57,218 nt of DNA from Deltaproteobacteria bacterium HGW-Deltaproteobacteria-19 (GTDB lineage: Bacteria; Desulfobacterota; Syntrophia; Syntrophales; PHBD01): assembly GCA_002841865.1 (NCBI GenBank), contig PHBD01000019.1:1-57218 (forward strand), written 5' to 3'. The notes beneath the pieces were generated by a model. The model was given only the letters and a program-made list of their open reading frames with translations, had not been told where the DNA came from and searched no databases. Position numbers and translations under genes: made by a program. Shown piece after piece: positions 31,393-40,224 of the stretch. Position 1 is the first letter of the stretch. Each line of letters opens with the position of its first letter.

Positions 31393-31866
31393 CTATTCCC
31401 GCGTGAAGGTTCCGCTCTTGCCGCCCTTTTTCGAGATCAGGCGGATCTCCGTCAGAATCATCCCCCGATCCACAGCCTTGCACATGTCATAGATGGTGAG
31501 GGCCGCTGCGCTGACCGCCGTCATCGCCTCCATCTCCACGCCCGTTCTCCCGCGGGTGGTCACCTGTGCCTCGATCTCCAGCGTGCGCTCGTCCCTCTCG
31601 GAAAACCGGATTTCAACCCCCGTCAGTTGCAGAGGGTGGCACAGGGGAATCCAGCCGGATGTATTCTTTGCTGCCATGATCCCGGCGATCCGTGCCACAG
31701 CAAAGACATCCCCCTTGGCCATCTGACCCCGCGAGATCTTCGAAAGGGTTTCCGGCTTCATGAGCACCGCCCCCCTGGCCACCGCTGCGCGCAGGGTTTC
31801 TTTCTTCTGCGTGACGTCGACCATACAGGCTTGGCCGTGCTCATCCAAATGGGTCATTCGGGTCAT
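31393..31866 (-). CDS. moaC: Cyclic pyranopterin monophosphate synthase accessory/MoaC
   Basis: A 157-residue MoaC, which with MoaA converts GTP to cyclic pyranopterin monophosphate in molybdenum-cofactor synthesis. Family blocks are [29 protein letters not shown] (about 49-77), [28 protein letters not shown] (about 109-136) and the Lys-rich SKKGGKSG end. The start at 31866 (or 31857) gives the normal length. The frame stays open upstream to 32142 but that part is the comM-like repeat, so it is left out. It is transcribed away from comM, whose ancestral upstream region it adjoins. Confidence 0.95.
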   Translation of the reverse strand: MTRMTHLDEHGQACMVDVTQKKETLRAAVARGAVLMKPETLSKISRGQMAKGDVFAVARIAGIMAAKNTSGWIPLCHPLQLTGVEIRFSERDERTLEIEAQVTTRGRTGVEMEAMTAVSAAALTIYDMCKAVDRGMILTEIRLISKKGGKSGTFTRE

Positions 31867-31965
31867 GGCGTTTGTTGTGATGGGCTGACTCCAGGAAAGT
31901 GAACGGATAAGCAAAATCGAGAGGAACTTAACACAGGGATTACCCGCCGTCAAGCCGGTTCGATC

Positions 31966-32135
31966 GGGCTTTGGAACTGAAGAGAAAGACCACACTTTCA
32001 TTGGCGTTCTGAAACAAAGATGGAATTCCCTGCCGCGTACAGTCTCTCGTCCAAAGGTTTCTGCTGCTGCAAAATTACTACGAGCAATCCGGGAGGGAAA
32101 CGGGATCGTCAAAGCCTCCAAGACCACACTCATCG
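31966..32135. repeat. Diverged direct repeat R1 (comM upstream region and first codons)
   Basis: This 170-base stretch matches 36316-36486 at many places: GGGCTTTGGAAC, GAGAAAGACC, TTTCATTGG, AAAGATGGAAT, AAGGTTTCTG, TTACTACGAG, GAGGGAA and ATCGTCAA. The ends include the first comM-like codons (ATCGTCAAAGCCTCC... ACACTCATCG) but the GTG start has become GGG, so it is not a start. It marks the left side of an AT-richer segment. Confidence 0.85.
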
Positions 32136-32310
32136 AAAGCATGGCTTTATGGTGAGGCAGTCGGTAGCAGAAATCAGAATCCGGGTGTCGTACTTCGCGG
32201 GCAAGTCAATTGTTCAATAGAGAAATTCGTGAGACGGCATGGTCTTTTCTATGACCCATCTCTTCCATGATAATCAATAAAAGGCCTCTTCATCCTCTGG
32301 CAAATCCTCC

Positions 32311-33633
32311 TTGACAAACAAGACTACTCCATTTATCCTCACGCCAAATAAAGAGGAATTCTTATCACTTATGAAAGCGAACGTTGAATTGACGTCTAAA
32401 GTGAATGCATTGATGGAAAAGGGAGTCAATATTCCCAATCCATTTTCAATAGACATCGGAGAAGAAATAAACCTCGACAGGATATCCGGAAGCGGCGTGG
32501 TGCTGTATCCCGGAACGAAGGTTTATGGAGCAAAGACCCTTATCTCACGTGGAACAAAACTGGGATATGAAACCCCCGTTACCGTTGTTGATTGTCGCAT
32601 CGGCCCCTCCGTTGAATTGAAGGGGGGGTTCTTTAAATCATCCGTCTTTCTTGAAAAGGCAAAAATGGCGAGCGGCGCCCAAGTCAGGGAGGGATGTATT
32701 CTGGAGGAAGAGGCAAATGCAAGCCACACAGTAGGATTAAAACAGACGATCCTTTTTCCCTTTGTAACATTAGGTAGTCTGATTAACTTTTGCGATTGTT
32801 TCATGGCAGGCGGGACGAGCAGAAAGAATCATAGTGAAGTAGGAAGCTCATACATCCATTTCAACTACACACCGAACCAGGATAAAGCAACGGCGTCTCT
32901 CATCGGCGATGTACCCAAGGGGGTCATGATTAACCAGGCGCCAATATTTCTGGGAGGCCAGGGAGGTCTGGTCGGACCTTCCAGGATTGGCTATGGGACG
33001 GTAATTGCCGCGGGTACCGTTTACCGGAAGGATTGTCCCGAAGGAGGAAAACTGCTCAGGCAGGAAGATGCATCTCTTCGTGAGACTGAATTTCTTATGG
33101 GTTATTATGGCAGCGTCACGAGGAAGATCAAGAATAATGTGTATTACATTGCTAATCTTTTAGCCCTCAAAGAGTGGTATGCTCACGTTCGTCAACCGTT
33201 CTTTCAGCATCATGATATGGGGCGGGAACTGTATGAGGGAGTCCAAGATACACTCGATGTTGCCATTGAGGAGAGGCTAAAACGGTTAAAGGACCTCTTT
33301 GAAAAAATAAAGACATCCATAACAATCAGAAAAAAAATTCAAGTAGAAAATAATACGCAAGAGGCGTCACTTCGTCAGAAAAAGGCATTCTGTGAAAATT
33401 GGGAAAAGATTGAGGATTTTTTAACCGGCAAGCATGAACAATATGTCGATATAACAAGCAGGGATAAGTTCGTTGCGATCATTCACGGTAAAATAAAAGA
33501 AGAAAATAATTATATAAAAGTCATTCAAGGGCTTGACAAAGACACAGCGACACTGGGAACGGCGTGGCTTCAGAATATCGTTGACCATATCACAAATCAC
33601 GTCTTCGACATGTTGCCGTCTCGTAATTCCTGA
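32311..33633 (+). CDS. GlmU-like protein (UDP-N-acetylglucosamine pyrophosphorylase-related, left-handed beta-helix)
   Basis: A 440-residue protein related to the acetyltransferase half of GlmU and UDP-sugar pyrophosphorylase relatives. The sequence from about 40 to 270 is rich in hexapeptide-like repeats (GSGVVLYPGTKVYGAKTLISRGTKLG, then VDCRIGPSVELKGGFF, VREGCILEEEA) typical of a left-handed beta-helix, with GLKQTILFPFVTLGSLINFCDC and SSYIHFNYTPNQDKAT in the middle. The C-terminus is helical and Lys-rich. It starts with TTG at 32311, or ATG at 32371, which has an AGAGGA site at somewhat long spacing. It has lower GC than the region and is probably acquired. A decayed relative is at 30107-30463. 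Confidence 0.75.
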   Translation: MTNKTTPFILTPNKEEFLSLMKANVELTSKVNALMEKGVNIPNPFSIDIGEEINLDRISGSGVVLYPGTKVYGAKTLISRGTKLGYETPVTVVDCRIGPSVELKGGFFKSSVFLEKAKMASGAQVREGCILEEEANASHTVGLKQTILFPFVTLGSLINFCDCFMAGGTSRKNHSEVGSSYIHFNYTPNQDKATASLIGDVPKGVMINQAPIFLGGQGGLVGPSRIGYGTVIAAGTVYRKDCPEGGKLLRQEDASLRETEFLMGYYGSVTRKIKNNVYYIANLLALKEWYAHVRQPFFQHHDMGRELYEGVQDTLDVAIEERLKRLKDLFEKIKTSITIRKKIQVENNTQEASLRQKKAFCENWEKIEDFLTGKHEQYVDITSRDKFVAIIHGKIKEENNYIKVIQGLDKDTATLGTAWLQNIVDHITNHVFDMLPSRNS

Positions 33634-33678
33634 TAATCCCTTTAAACGGCATACAATCAGCCTGTTTGCCCGTAACAA

Positions 33679-35028
33679 CTATCCAAGTTTGGCCCGAACG
33701 ATGTCTGCAATTCGTTTACAATACTCCAGGGTTTCTTCCTTGGTGGGCCCTTCAACCATGACACGGCACATGTTTTGTGTTCCTGAATACCTGACAAGAA
33801 CCCTGCCCTTATCCCCAAGTTTTTGCTCAATATCTTTGATGACAGAAACAATTTCCGGCACTGTAGATATTTCCGGTCTCGAGTTGGTATCAACGTTTAT
33901 CAGGGATTGAGGGAAGACATGCATGACTTTTGCAAGTTCCGATAAAGGCTTTCCCTCTTTTTTCATGGCCGACAATACCTGCAGAGCCGATACAATACCA
34001 TCACCCGTGGTATGGTGCCGGAGAAATATTATATGCCCCGAATCTTCACCACCAATGGCACTGCCTTTTGCCCGCATTTCTTCCAGGACATACCTGTCTC
34101 CTACTTTTGTCATCACCGAATCAACCTGCATGTTCTTGAGAGCGACGGACAGGCCGATATTACTCATCACGGTTCTGACCACGAGATTGTTTGTAAGAGA
34201 GCCTTCCTTCTTCATTACGTTGGCGCAGACAGCAAGTATCTGATCACCTGTGAGGACAGATCCCTTCTCATCCACCGCGATGAGACGATCACCGTCTCCG
34301 TCAAAGGCGAACCCCACGTCCGCCCCTTTCTTCAAGACTTCGGCGGCCAGTGCTTCCGGATGCTGGGAACCGCACTGGAGATTGATGTTTTTCCCGTCGG
34401 GGTCATCGAAAAGGGTTGTGACTTCCGCCCCGAGTTCAGCGAATGTGTCAGGAGCCACCCTGTAGGTTGCACCGTTGGCACAATCGAGAACGACTTTCAT
34501 GCCTTCCATGGTGAATTCCCGGGGAAAAGAGTGTTTTAAAAAAACGATATATCGCCCCCTTGCGTCGTCCATGCGGTATGCTTTTCCCAATTCGCCCGGA
34601 GAAGGTTGAAGTTTCTGCATGTTATTTGCGAAAATCATATCTTCGATGGCAAGTTCTTTTTCATCGGGAAGTTTGAAGCCATCTCCGGAGAAAATCTTTA
34701 TTCCGTTATCCTGAAAAGGATTGTGTGAAGCCGATATGACAATACCGGCGTCCACTCTCATGCTTGGTGTCAGAAAGGCAACGCCCGGTGTGGGGATGAC
34801 GCCGGCCAGTATGGCATCGACACCCATCGAGCAGATTCCCGAAACCAGTGCATTTTCAAACATATACCCAGAGAGTCTCGTATCTTTCCCAATAAGGATC
34901 TTGGGGGCATGCCCCTTCCTTTTGAACAGATGGGCTGTCGCCCTTCCAATGTTGAGTGCCATTTCGGCCGTCATTGGATATTTATTGGCAACTCCTCTGA
35001 TGCCGTCGGTTCCGAATAATTTCGCCAT
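33679..35028 (-). CDS. glmM: Phosphoglucosamine mutase
   Basis: A 449-residue alpha-D-phosphohexomutase that converts glucosamine-6-phosphate to the 1-phosphate in UDP-GlcNAc synthesis. MAKLFGTDGIRGVAN opens it. The phosphoserine is Ser101 in VISASHNPFQDNG, the metal loop is FDGDGDRLIAVD, the sugar-binding loop is GGEDSGHII, and RYSGTQNMCRV is the phosphate-binding end. The last is slightly unusual (Q in place of E). It is full length and intact. It lies inside the AT-richer island, convergent with the GlmU-like gene. Confidence 0.97.
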   Translation of the reverse strand: MAKLFGTDGIRGVANKYPMTAEMALNIGRATAHLFKRKGHAPKILIGKDTRLSGYMFENALVSGICSMGVDAILAGVIPTPGVAFLTPSMRVDAGIVISASHNPFQDNGIKIFSGDGFKLPDEKELAIEDMIFANNMQKLQPSPGELGKAYRMDDARGRYIVFLKHSFPREFTMEGMKVVLDCANGATYRVAPDTFAELGAEVTTLFDDPDGKNINLQCGSQHPEALAAEVLKKGADVGFAFDGDGDRLIAVDEKGSVLTGDQILAVCANVMKKEGSLTNNLVVRTVMSNIGLSVALKNMQVDSVMTKVGDRYVLEEMRAKGSAIGGEDSGHIIFLRHHTTGDGIVSALQVLSAMKKEGKPLSELAKVMHVFPQSLINVDTNSRPEISTVPEIVSVIKDIEQKLGDKGRVLVRYSGTQNMCRVMVEGPTKEETLEYCKRIADIVRAKLG

Positions 35029-35130
35029 ATAGCTCTCTCCTTTGAAGAGGTACCGTTGTTGATGCTGTCAGTATGCCTTCCACGACTTCTCTGGAAGGTC
35101 GGTGACCTTTGTATAATGGGGGGATACAGA

Positions 35131-36117
35131 CTAACGACCGTAAGAAGATATTATCTCTGATACCAGTGATGCCAGCTTTTTCGAGTCATGACGAACAATG
35201 CCGCCTACCACGCTCAGAAGTTCAGACGAATGGATGTTTCGATTTCCCCATAATTCCCCATTATTATCGATTTCAACAAACTCAGCTTTCTGTGCCCTGT
35301 ATTGTTCGAGAATCTTTTGTGTCGGTTTCCTGGTGTTATAGATTATCCCATCGATTGTGCGCCCAATGTATTCCTCAACCTTTTGCACAAAGTCATTCCC
35401 CGTAAATGCGTCCGTTTCACCATACTTAGTCATGATGTTCACGATATAAAATACGATCGCATTCGTTTCTTGAATTGCTTCTTTAACACCCGGGACAAGA
35501 AGGTTAGGGATAATACTGGTAAAGAGATCACCCGGACCGATAAATATGAAATCGGCGCTATTGATTGCTTCAATGACAGGGGGATATACGGCTATTGTAT
35601 CATGATAATGGGGTACGAGATAAATATCCTGTATTTTCTCTCTCTGAGTCTCTCGAGGTATGTCGATCGCTGTCTGTCCATATATCCGGCTTCCATCCGA
35701 CAACTGGGCAACGAGGGTAGCCTTGTCCACGGTGACCGGCAGAATCGTGCCATGGGCGTCAAGAATTTCAGAAAGCGCTTTAACACCCGTGGCAAAGCTG
35801 CGGGTATACTCTGCAAGCATTGTAAGGAGCAGATTGCCTGCATTGTGTCCTTGCAAACGCCTGTCCACCGTTAGTCTTCTCAGCAAAATCGTTCGAATTA
35901 TATCGCGTTGCGGAGAAAGAGCGAGGACACATTTGAGTATATCACCAGGCGGTAAGATTCCCAGCTCGTCGCGTAACCTGCCGGTGCTTCCCCCGCTGTC
36001 GACCATCGATACAATTGCAGTAATGTCGATTCCCTTCAAATCCCTCAAACCTGAAAGAAGTGCGAACTGGCCGCTTCCCCCACCGATTGTCACAATTTTC
36101 TGTTTCTTATCTACCAT
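35131..36117 (-). CDS. yvcK: YvcK/CofD-like family protein
   Basis: A 328-residue protein. IGGGSGQFALLSGLRDL at the start and VDSGGSTGRLRDELGILPPGD (about 42-62) are the CofD-fold nucleotide-binding blocks. FIFIGPGDLFTSIIPNLLVPGVKEAI is the second half signature. In Bacillus, YvcK binds UDP-GlcNAc and is needed for growth on gluconeogenic carbon and for cell-wall synthesis. Its place between glmM and comM, with a GlmU-like gene nearby, suits a UDP-GlcNAc sensor. A long, low-GC upstream region separates it from comM. Confidence 0.92.
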   Translation of the reverse strand: MVDKKQKIVTIGGGSGQFALLSGLRDLKGIDITAIVSMVDSGGSTGRLRDELGILPPGDILKCVLALSPQRDIIRTILLRRLTVDRRLQGHNAGNLLLTMLAEYTRSFATGVKALSEILDAHGTILPVTVDKATLVAQLSDGSRIYGQTAIDIPRETQREKIQDIYLVPHYHDTIAVYPPVIEAINSADFIFIGPGDLFTSIIPNLLVPGVKEAIQETNAIVFYIVNIMTKYGETDAFTGNDFVQKVEEYIGRTIDGIIYNTRKPTQKILEQYRAQKAEFVEIDNNGELWGNRNIHSSELLSVVGGIVRHDSKKLASLVSEIISSYGR

Positions 36118-36315
36118 TCCACATGTCCAAATCGTTAAAAAAACGCCTCAATATATATTTTCTCATGCTTTCAGATTTTCATCATCCGCATTCATCGGGT
36201 TTTCCGCACCGGGTATCTCATCCGGATCCATGACGACGCATATGCATTTGTATTTTGATTGCTTTTGAAACAGCGAACTACACCATGCATGCAGGGTATG
36301 TCAATGCAGACTTCA

Positions 36316-36486
36316 GGGCTTTGGAACGGGAGAGAAAGACCTTGCTTTCATTGGTGTCCTGAAATAAAGATGGAATCCCCTGCCGGGAGCAGCCTCTCCA
36401 TCCGAAGGTTTCTGTCACTGCAAACTTACTACGAGATGTCTGTGAGGGAATTGTGATCGTCAAGAGCTCCGGGGCCACGGTCATCG
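36316..36486. repeat. Diverged direct repeat R2 (comM upstream region and first codons)
   Basis: The functional-looking counterpart of R1 at 31966-32135, in the same orientation and about 4.35 kb away. It covers the comM upstream region and runs into the first codons (GTG at 36453, then ATCGTCAAGAGC...ACGGTCATCG). It marks the right side of the AT-richer segment. Confidence 0.85.
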
Positions 36487-37985
36487 GTATCGACTGTCAT
36501 CTGGTGGACGTGGAAGTGGACGTATCCCACGGCATTCCTCATTTTTCCACGGTCGGACTGCCTGATGCAGCGGTCCGGGAGAGCAAAGACCGGATTCGGG
36601 CCGCCATCCGCAACTCCGGCTACCCTTTCCCCCGCCACCACGTGACCGTCAACCTGGCGCCGGCCGACATCCGGAAGGAGGGCACCGGGTTCGACCTGCC
36701 CATCTCCATGTCCATCCTGGCGGCCCAGGGAATCGTCCAACCCGAGACGCTCCACGGCTACGTATTCATGGGTGAACTCTCACTCAACGGAACAATCAAG
36801 GGCGTCCAGGGAGTCCTGCCGGTGGCCCAGGAAGTGCGTCGTTCCGGGAGGCCGGGAATCGTCGTGGCCCGTGAAAATGCAGACGAAGCAGCCATGGTGG
36901 AAGGTCTCGACGTTCTGCCGGTGGACGTTCTGTCGGACGTGGTGGACGGTTTTACCGGGACGAGGCCGATCGCACCCCACCGGGTGGATCTGGATGCCCT
37001 GTTTCGGGAGGGCCTGCAGCCGGCCCTGGATTTCAGCGAGATCCGGGGGCAGGAGCAGGCCAAGCGGGCCATGGAGGTAGCCGCCGCGGGAGGACACAAC
37101 ATCCTGATGATCGGCCCCCCGGGGGCGGGGAAAACCATGCTGGCCCAGCGGCTTCCCGGCATCCTCCCCGAGTTGACGCTGCCGGAGGCCATCGAGACGA
37201 CCAAGATCTTTTCCGTGGCGGGCCTCCTGGAGCGGAACCGCTCCCTTGTCGGCATGCGGCCCTTCCGTTCGCCTCACCACACCGTGTCCGACGCGGGGAT
37301 GGTGGGAGGCGGACAGCAGCCCCGGCCCGGGGAAATCAGCCTGGCCCACCACGGTGTTCTCTTCCTCGATGAACTGCCGGAATTCCGCAAGAACGTCCTG
37401 GAGGCCCTCCGCCAGCCCATGGAAGACGGGGTGATCACCATCAGCCGATCCGCCGTGAGCACGACCTTCCCCGCCCGTTTCATGCTCGTGGCGGCGATGA
37501 ATCCCTGCCCCTGCGGATTCCTCGGGGAGACGCGACGGCACTGCCGCTGTTCCGCCACGGCGGTCCGCAACTACCAGTCGCGGATCTCCGGACCGCTCCT
37601 GGACCGGATCGATCTCCATATCGAGGTTCCGGCGGTGCGGCACCGGGAACTGGCCGGAGGATCCCAGGGAGAGAACTCGGCCGCCATCGCCGGCCGCGTC
37701 CGCAGCGCCCGCATGCTTCAGAAGGAACGTTTCGGTGGAAACACCGCGGCTACGAACGCCCGGATGGACAATGGCCAGATCCGACGGTTCTGTTCCCTCG
37801 ATGTGCAGTCCCGGCATCTCCTCGAAATGGCCATGGAAAAGCTGGGGCTCAGCGCCCGGGCCTACACGAGAATCCTCAAGACCGCCCGCACAATCGCCGA
37901 TCTGGCGGAGGCGGAATCCATCGATCCTTCCCATGTCGCCGAGGCGATCCAGTACAGAAGCCTTGATCGACTCGTCCAATCATGA
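36453..37985 (+). CDS. comM: Magnesium-chelatase-like ATPase ComM/YifB
   Basis: A 510-residue AAA+ protein. The N-terminal third resembles the Lon-protease-like S5 fold (IGIDCHLVDVEVDVSHGIPHFSTVGLPDAAVRESKDRI). Then come the Walker A GPPGAGKTMLAQRLPG, Walker B VLFLDELPEF, the AMNPCPCGF block and the C-terminal SARAYTRILKTARTIADL helix domain. ComM helps branch migration of transforming DNA in naturally competent bacteria. The GTG start at 36453 has a GAGGGAA site. A degraded copy of its first codons survives in R1. Confidence 0.96.
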   Translation: MIVKSSGATVIGIDCHLVDVEVDVSHGIPHFSTVGLPDAAVRESKDRIRAAIRNSGYPFPRHHVTVNLAPADIRKEGTGFDLPISMSILAAQGIVQPETLHGYVFMGELSLNGTIKGVQGVLPVAQEVRRSGRPGIVVARENADEAAMVEGLDVLPVDVLSDVVDGFTGTRPIAPHRVDLDALFREGLQPALDFSEIRGQEQAKRAMEVAAAGGHNILMIGPPGAGKTMLAQRLPGILPELTLPEAIETTKIFSVAGLLERNRSLVGMRPFRSPHHTVSDAGMVGGGQQPRPGEISLAHHGVLFLDELPEFRKNVLEALRQPMEDGVITISRSAVSTTFPARFMLVAAMNPCPCGFLGETRRHCRCSATAVRNYQSRISGPLLDRIDLHIEVPAVRHRELAGGSQGENSAAIAGRVRSARMLQKERFGGNTAATNARMDNGQIRRFCSLDVQSRHLLEMAMEKLGLSARAYTRILKTARTIADLAEAESIDPSHVAEAIQYRSLDRLVQS

Positions 37986-38036
37986 TAAAGTGATCTTTAA
38001 TTGTTTTGGGATGTTAAATCATACTTGGGGGGAATT

Positions 38037-39113
38037 ATGAAGATCAAGATCACGAAGACCGCACCGGCAAAGTGTAAACCAAAATACAAGAACGAGGCAA
38101 TGCTGGGGTTCGGAAAGATCTTCACGGACCACATGTTCACCATGCCCTACAAGGAAGGCAAAGGCTGGTTCAATCCCGCCATCGAGCCTTACCGGGATTT
38201 TCATCTCGATCCCGCCTGCATCTGCCTTCACTACGCCCAGCTCATCTTCGAGGGCCTGAAGGCCTATCGGGGCAAGGACGGCGCAATCTACCTGTTCCGG
38301 CCCCTCGAAAACGCCCGTCGCATGAACAACTCGGCGCGGCGCCTCTGCATGCCCGCCGTTGACGAGAACCTGTTCCTGGAGGCTGTCCGTGAGCTGGTGA
38401 TCATCGAAAAGGACTGGATTCCCAAAGGCCTGGGCACGTCCCTCTACATCCGGCCCACCATGATTGCCACGGAACCGGCCCTGGGCGTGCACGCCTCTCC
38501 CGAATACCTGTTCTACATAATCGTGGGCCCCGTCGGCGCCTACTATCCCGAAGGGTTCAGCCCCACAAAAATCTTCGTCGAGGAGCATTACGTCCGGTCC
38601 GCCCCCGGTGGCATCGGCTACTGCAAGGCCGCGGCGAACTACGCCGCCAGCCTTTACGCAAGCAAAGCCGCCCAGGAAAAGGGCTATACGCAGGTTCTCT
38701 GGCTCGATGCCGTCCACAAGAAATATGTGGAGGAAGTTGGCACCAGCAACATCTTCTTCATCATCGGCGACGAGTTGGTGACGCCGCCCCTGGGCGGAAC
38801 GATTCTGCCGGGGATAACGCGGGATTCGGTGATCCAGCTCGCACGCAGCTGGGGCATCCCCGTGATGGAACGTCCCGTCACCATGGAGGAGGTGATCATT
38901 GCCTCGGAGCGCGGTCTCCTCAAGGAGGCCTTCGCGTCCGGAACTGCAGCCATCGTCTCGCCCATCGGTCAGATGTTCTTCCGCGGGAAGGAACACAAGA
39001 TCGGCAGCGGGAAAACAGGCACCCTGACGAAGCGGCTGTACAATGAAATCCTACAGATCCAGTACGGCGAGAAGGAAGACCCCTTCGGCTGGCGCCTGAA
39101 AATATCAGGGTAA
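38037..39113 (+). CDS. ilvE: Branched-chain amino acid aminotransferase
   Basis: A 358-residue class IV PLP aminotransferase, the last step of isoleucine, leucine and valine synthesis. The Schiff-base lysine is Lys197 in GGIGYCKAAANYA. Other blocks are FEGLKAYRG, SLYIRPTMIATEPALGV and EVGTSNIFFIIGDELVTPPL. Length and layout match the IlvE group with the HYAQ..FEGLKAY start. The ATG at 38037 has a GGGGGGAATT stretch just before it, so the longer in-frame extension from 38001 is rejected. It lies 51 bases after comM. Confidence 0.96.
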   Translation: MKIKITKTAPAKCKPKYKNEAMLGFGKIFTDHMFTMPYKEGKGWFNPAIEPYRDFHLDPACICLHYAQLIFEGLKAYRGKDGAIYLFRPLENARRMNNSARRLCMPAVDENLFLEAVRELVIIEKDWIPKGLGTSLYIRPTMIATEPALGVHASPEYLFYIIVGPVGAYYPEGFSPTKIFVEEHYVRSAPGGIGYCKAAANYAASLYASKAAQEKGYTQVLWLDAVHKKYVEEVGTSNIFFIIGDELVTPPLGGTILPGITRDSVIQLARSWGIPVMERPVTMEEVIIASERGLLKEAFASGTAAIVSPIGQMFFRGKEHKIGSGKTGTLTKRLYNEILQIQYGEKEDPFGWRLKISG

Positions 39114-39408
39114 CTGCTATTCCGCGGGTTCTTTCCCTTGATCCGGGGAGTTAACGGAGGAATCCACAGAGCTGTTGATGAACCTGTTGATAACTCTGTG
39201 GACAAAAACCCTAAGGCTTCAAATGTCACGATTTTATACCGCCTTGCACAAGGTTTAGGCACAACTAATTGTGCCTAATTTCAGCTAGTTGCAAAGCCGG
39301 GCAGAATATCGGAACGTTAGCGCGTTCCATGACTCCTTTCTGGAAACAGATAGAAAGAAATGTGCCAGCGGCGTTGAGTCGCGGGATAAAAAAACGAGGT
39401 TTCTTCCA
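39114..39408. other. Intergenic region with DnaA-box-like sites and inverted repeats
   Basis: This gap has a 9-bp stem TCCACAGAG (39163-39171) with CTCTGTGGA (39194-39202), with two CTGTTGAT direct repeats between them. Read on the minus strand this gives TTGTCCACA, TTATCAACA and related nonamers, each one or two bases from the DnaA box. A perfect 10-bp inverted repeat, TTAGGCACAA with TTGTGCCTAA separated by four bases, is at 39255-39278. No gene was found. It could be regulatory or a remnant origin-like region. Confidence 0.55.
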
Positions 39409-40167
39409 TTGAAGCGGAATTCCCTTCCTCATTCAGCAGTTCCATCATCCCGCCCGCGGGCGGGATTCAGCCGGTGCCCGCTTGTTTTCCGCCGGGTCTC
39501 GATTGTCCTGTCCGTTCTTATGCTGCCGGCCCTGGTATCTCTCGTTCTGCCCGCGGAGATTCGGGGTACTGAGGCGCCACCACTGGAAAAGCTTCTCGCG
39601 GACATGCAGGAGCGGTATGAAAAAACCGGAGCCCTGAAGGGGCATTTCATACAGGAAGTCACCGTCAAAGGGTCGAAGAAGGTCGAGCGGGAGGAAGGGA
39701 CGGTCTACTTTCGAAATCCCGGACGGATGGCCTGGCATTACGAGAAACCGAAGGCGAAGAAACTAATCATCGGCCCCAAGACCTCATGGCTCTATGTCCC
39801 GGAGGATCACGCCGTTTATGTCCAGAACGCCGAAAGCCTGCTCAAGTCCAGGCTGACCATGCGCTTTTTTACCGGACTGGGGAAGCTGAGAGAGGATTTT
39901 CAGGTCGAATACGCCAAACCCAATGCCGTCGACAAGGACGGGAATCCCTTGCTTGTCCTCACCCCTCGGGATCCCGGTCTGGGTGTCTCCCGCCTTTACC
40001 TGACCATCGGCAAGGAGGACCTCCAGGTCCACGAGGTTCGATTTACCGATTCCTACGGGAATCTCACCCGGGTTGCCTTTCGGGACCTGAAGGAGAATGT
40101 CGCAATTCCCGACCGGACCTTCTCCTTCCGGCCCCCAAAGGGAGTCGAGGTTCTTCATCTTCCCTGA
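39409..40167 (+). CDS. lolA: LolA-like outer-membrane lipoprotein carrier
   Basis: A protein of about 252 residues of the LolA/LolB-fold family, which ferries lipoproteins across the periplasm. The hydrophobic segment VSIVLSVLMLPALVSLVLPAEI looks like a signal peptide core. Typical blocks follow: ALKGHFIQEVT, EGTVYFRNPGRMAWHYEKPKAKKLIIGPKTSWLYVPEDHAVYVQ and the late FRDLKENVAIPDRTFSFRPPKGVEV. No ATG fits the start. A TTG at 39409 with a CGAGG about ten bases upstream is plausible, and another in-frame TTG lies at 39289. Start is uncertain. Confidence 0.82.
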   Translation: MKRNSLPHSAVPSSRPRAGFSRCPLVFRRVSIVLSVLMLPALVSLVLPAEIRGTEAPPLEKLLADMQERYEKTGALKGHFIQEVTVKGSKKVEREEGTVYFRNPGRMAWHYEKPKAKKLIIGPKTSWLYVPEDHAVYVQNAESLLKSRLTMRFFTGLGKLREDFQVEYAKPNAVDKDGNPLLVLTPRDPGLGVSRLYLTIGKEDLQVHEVRFTDSYGNLTRVAFRDLKENVAIPDRTFSFRPPKGVEVLHLP

Positions 40168-40224
40168 TCCGGCGGGAGCAGCAGTCCATTTTTATCGTCA
40201 TCCCGCAACCCGCAGGGGGCCGCC

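Noticed and set aside
31867-32142. N-terminal extension of MoaC into repeat R1
   Set aside because: The added part is repeat sequence that is also present upstream of comM and is outside the normal MoaC length of about 160 residues.
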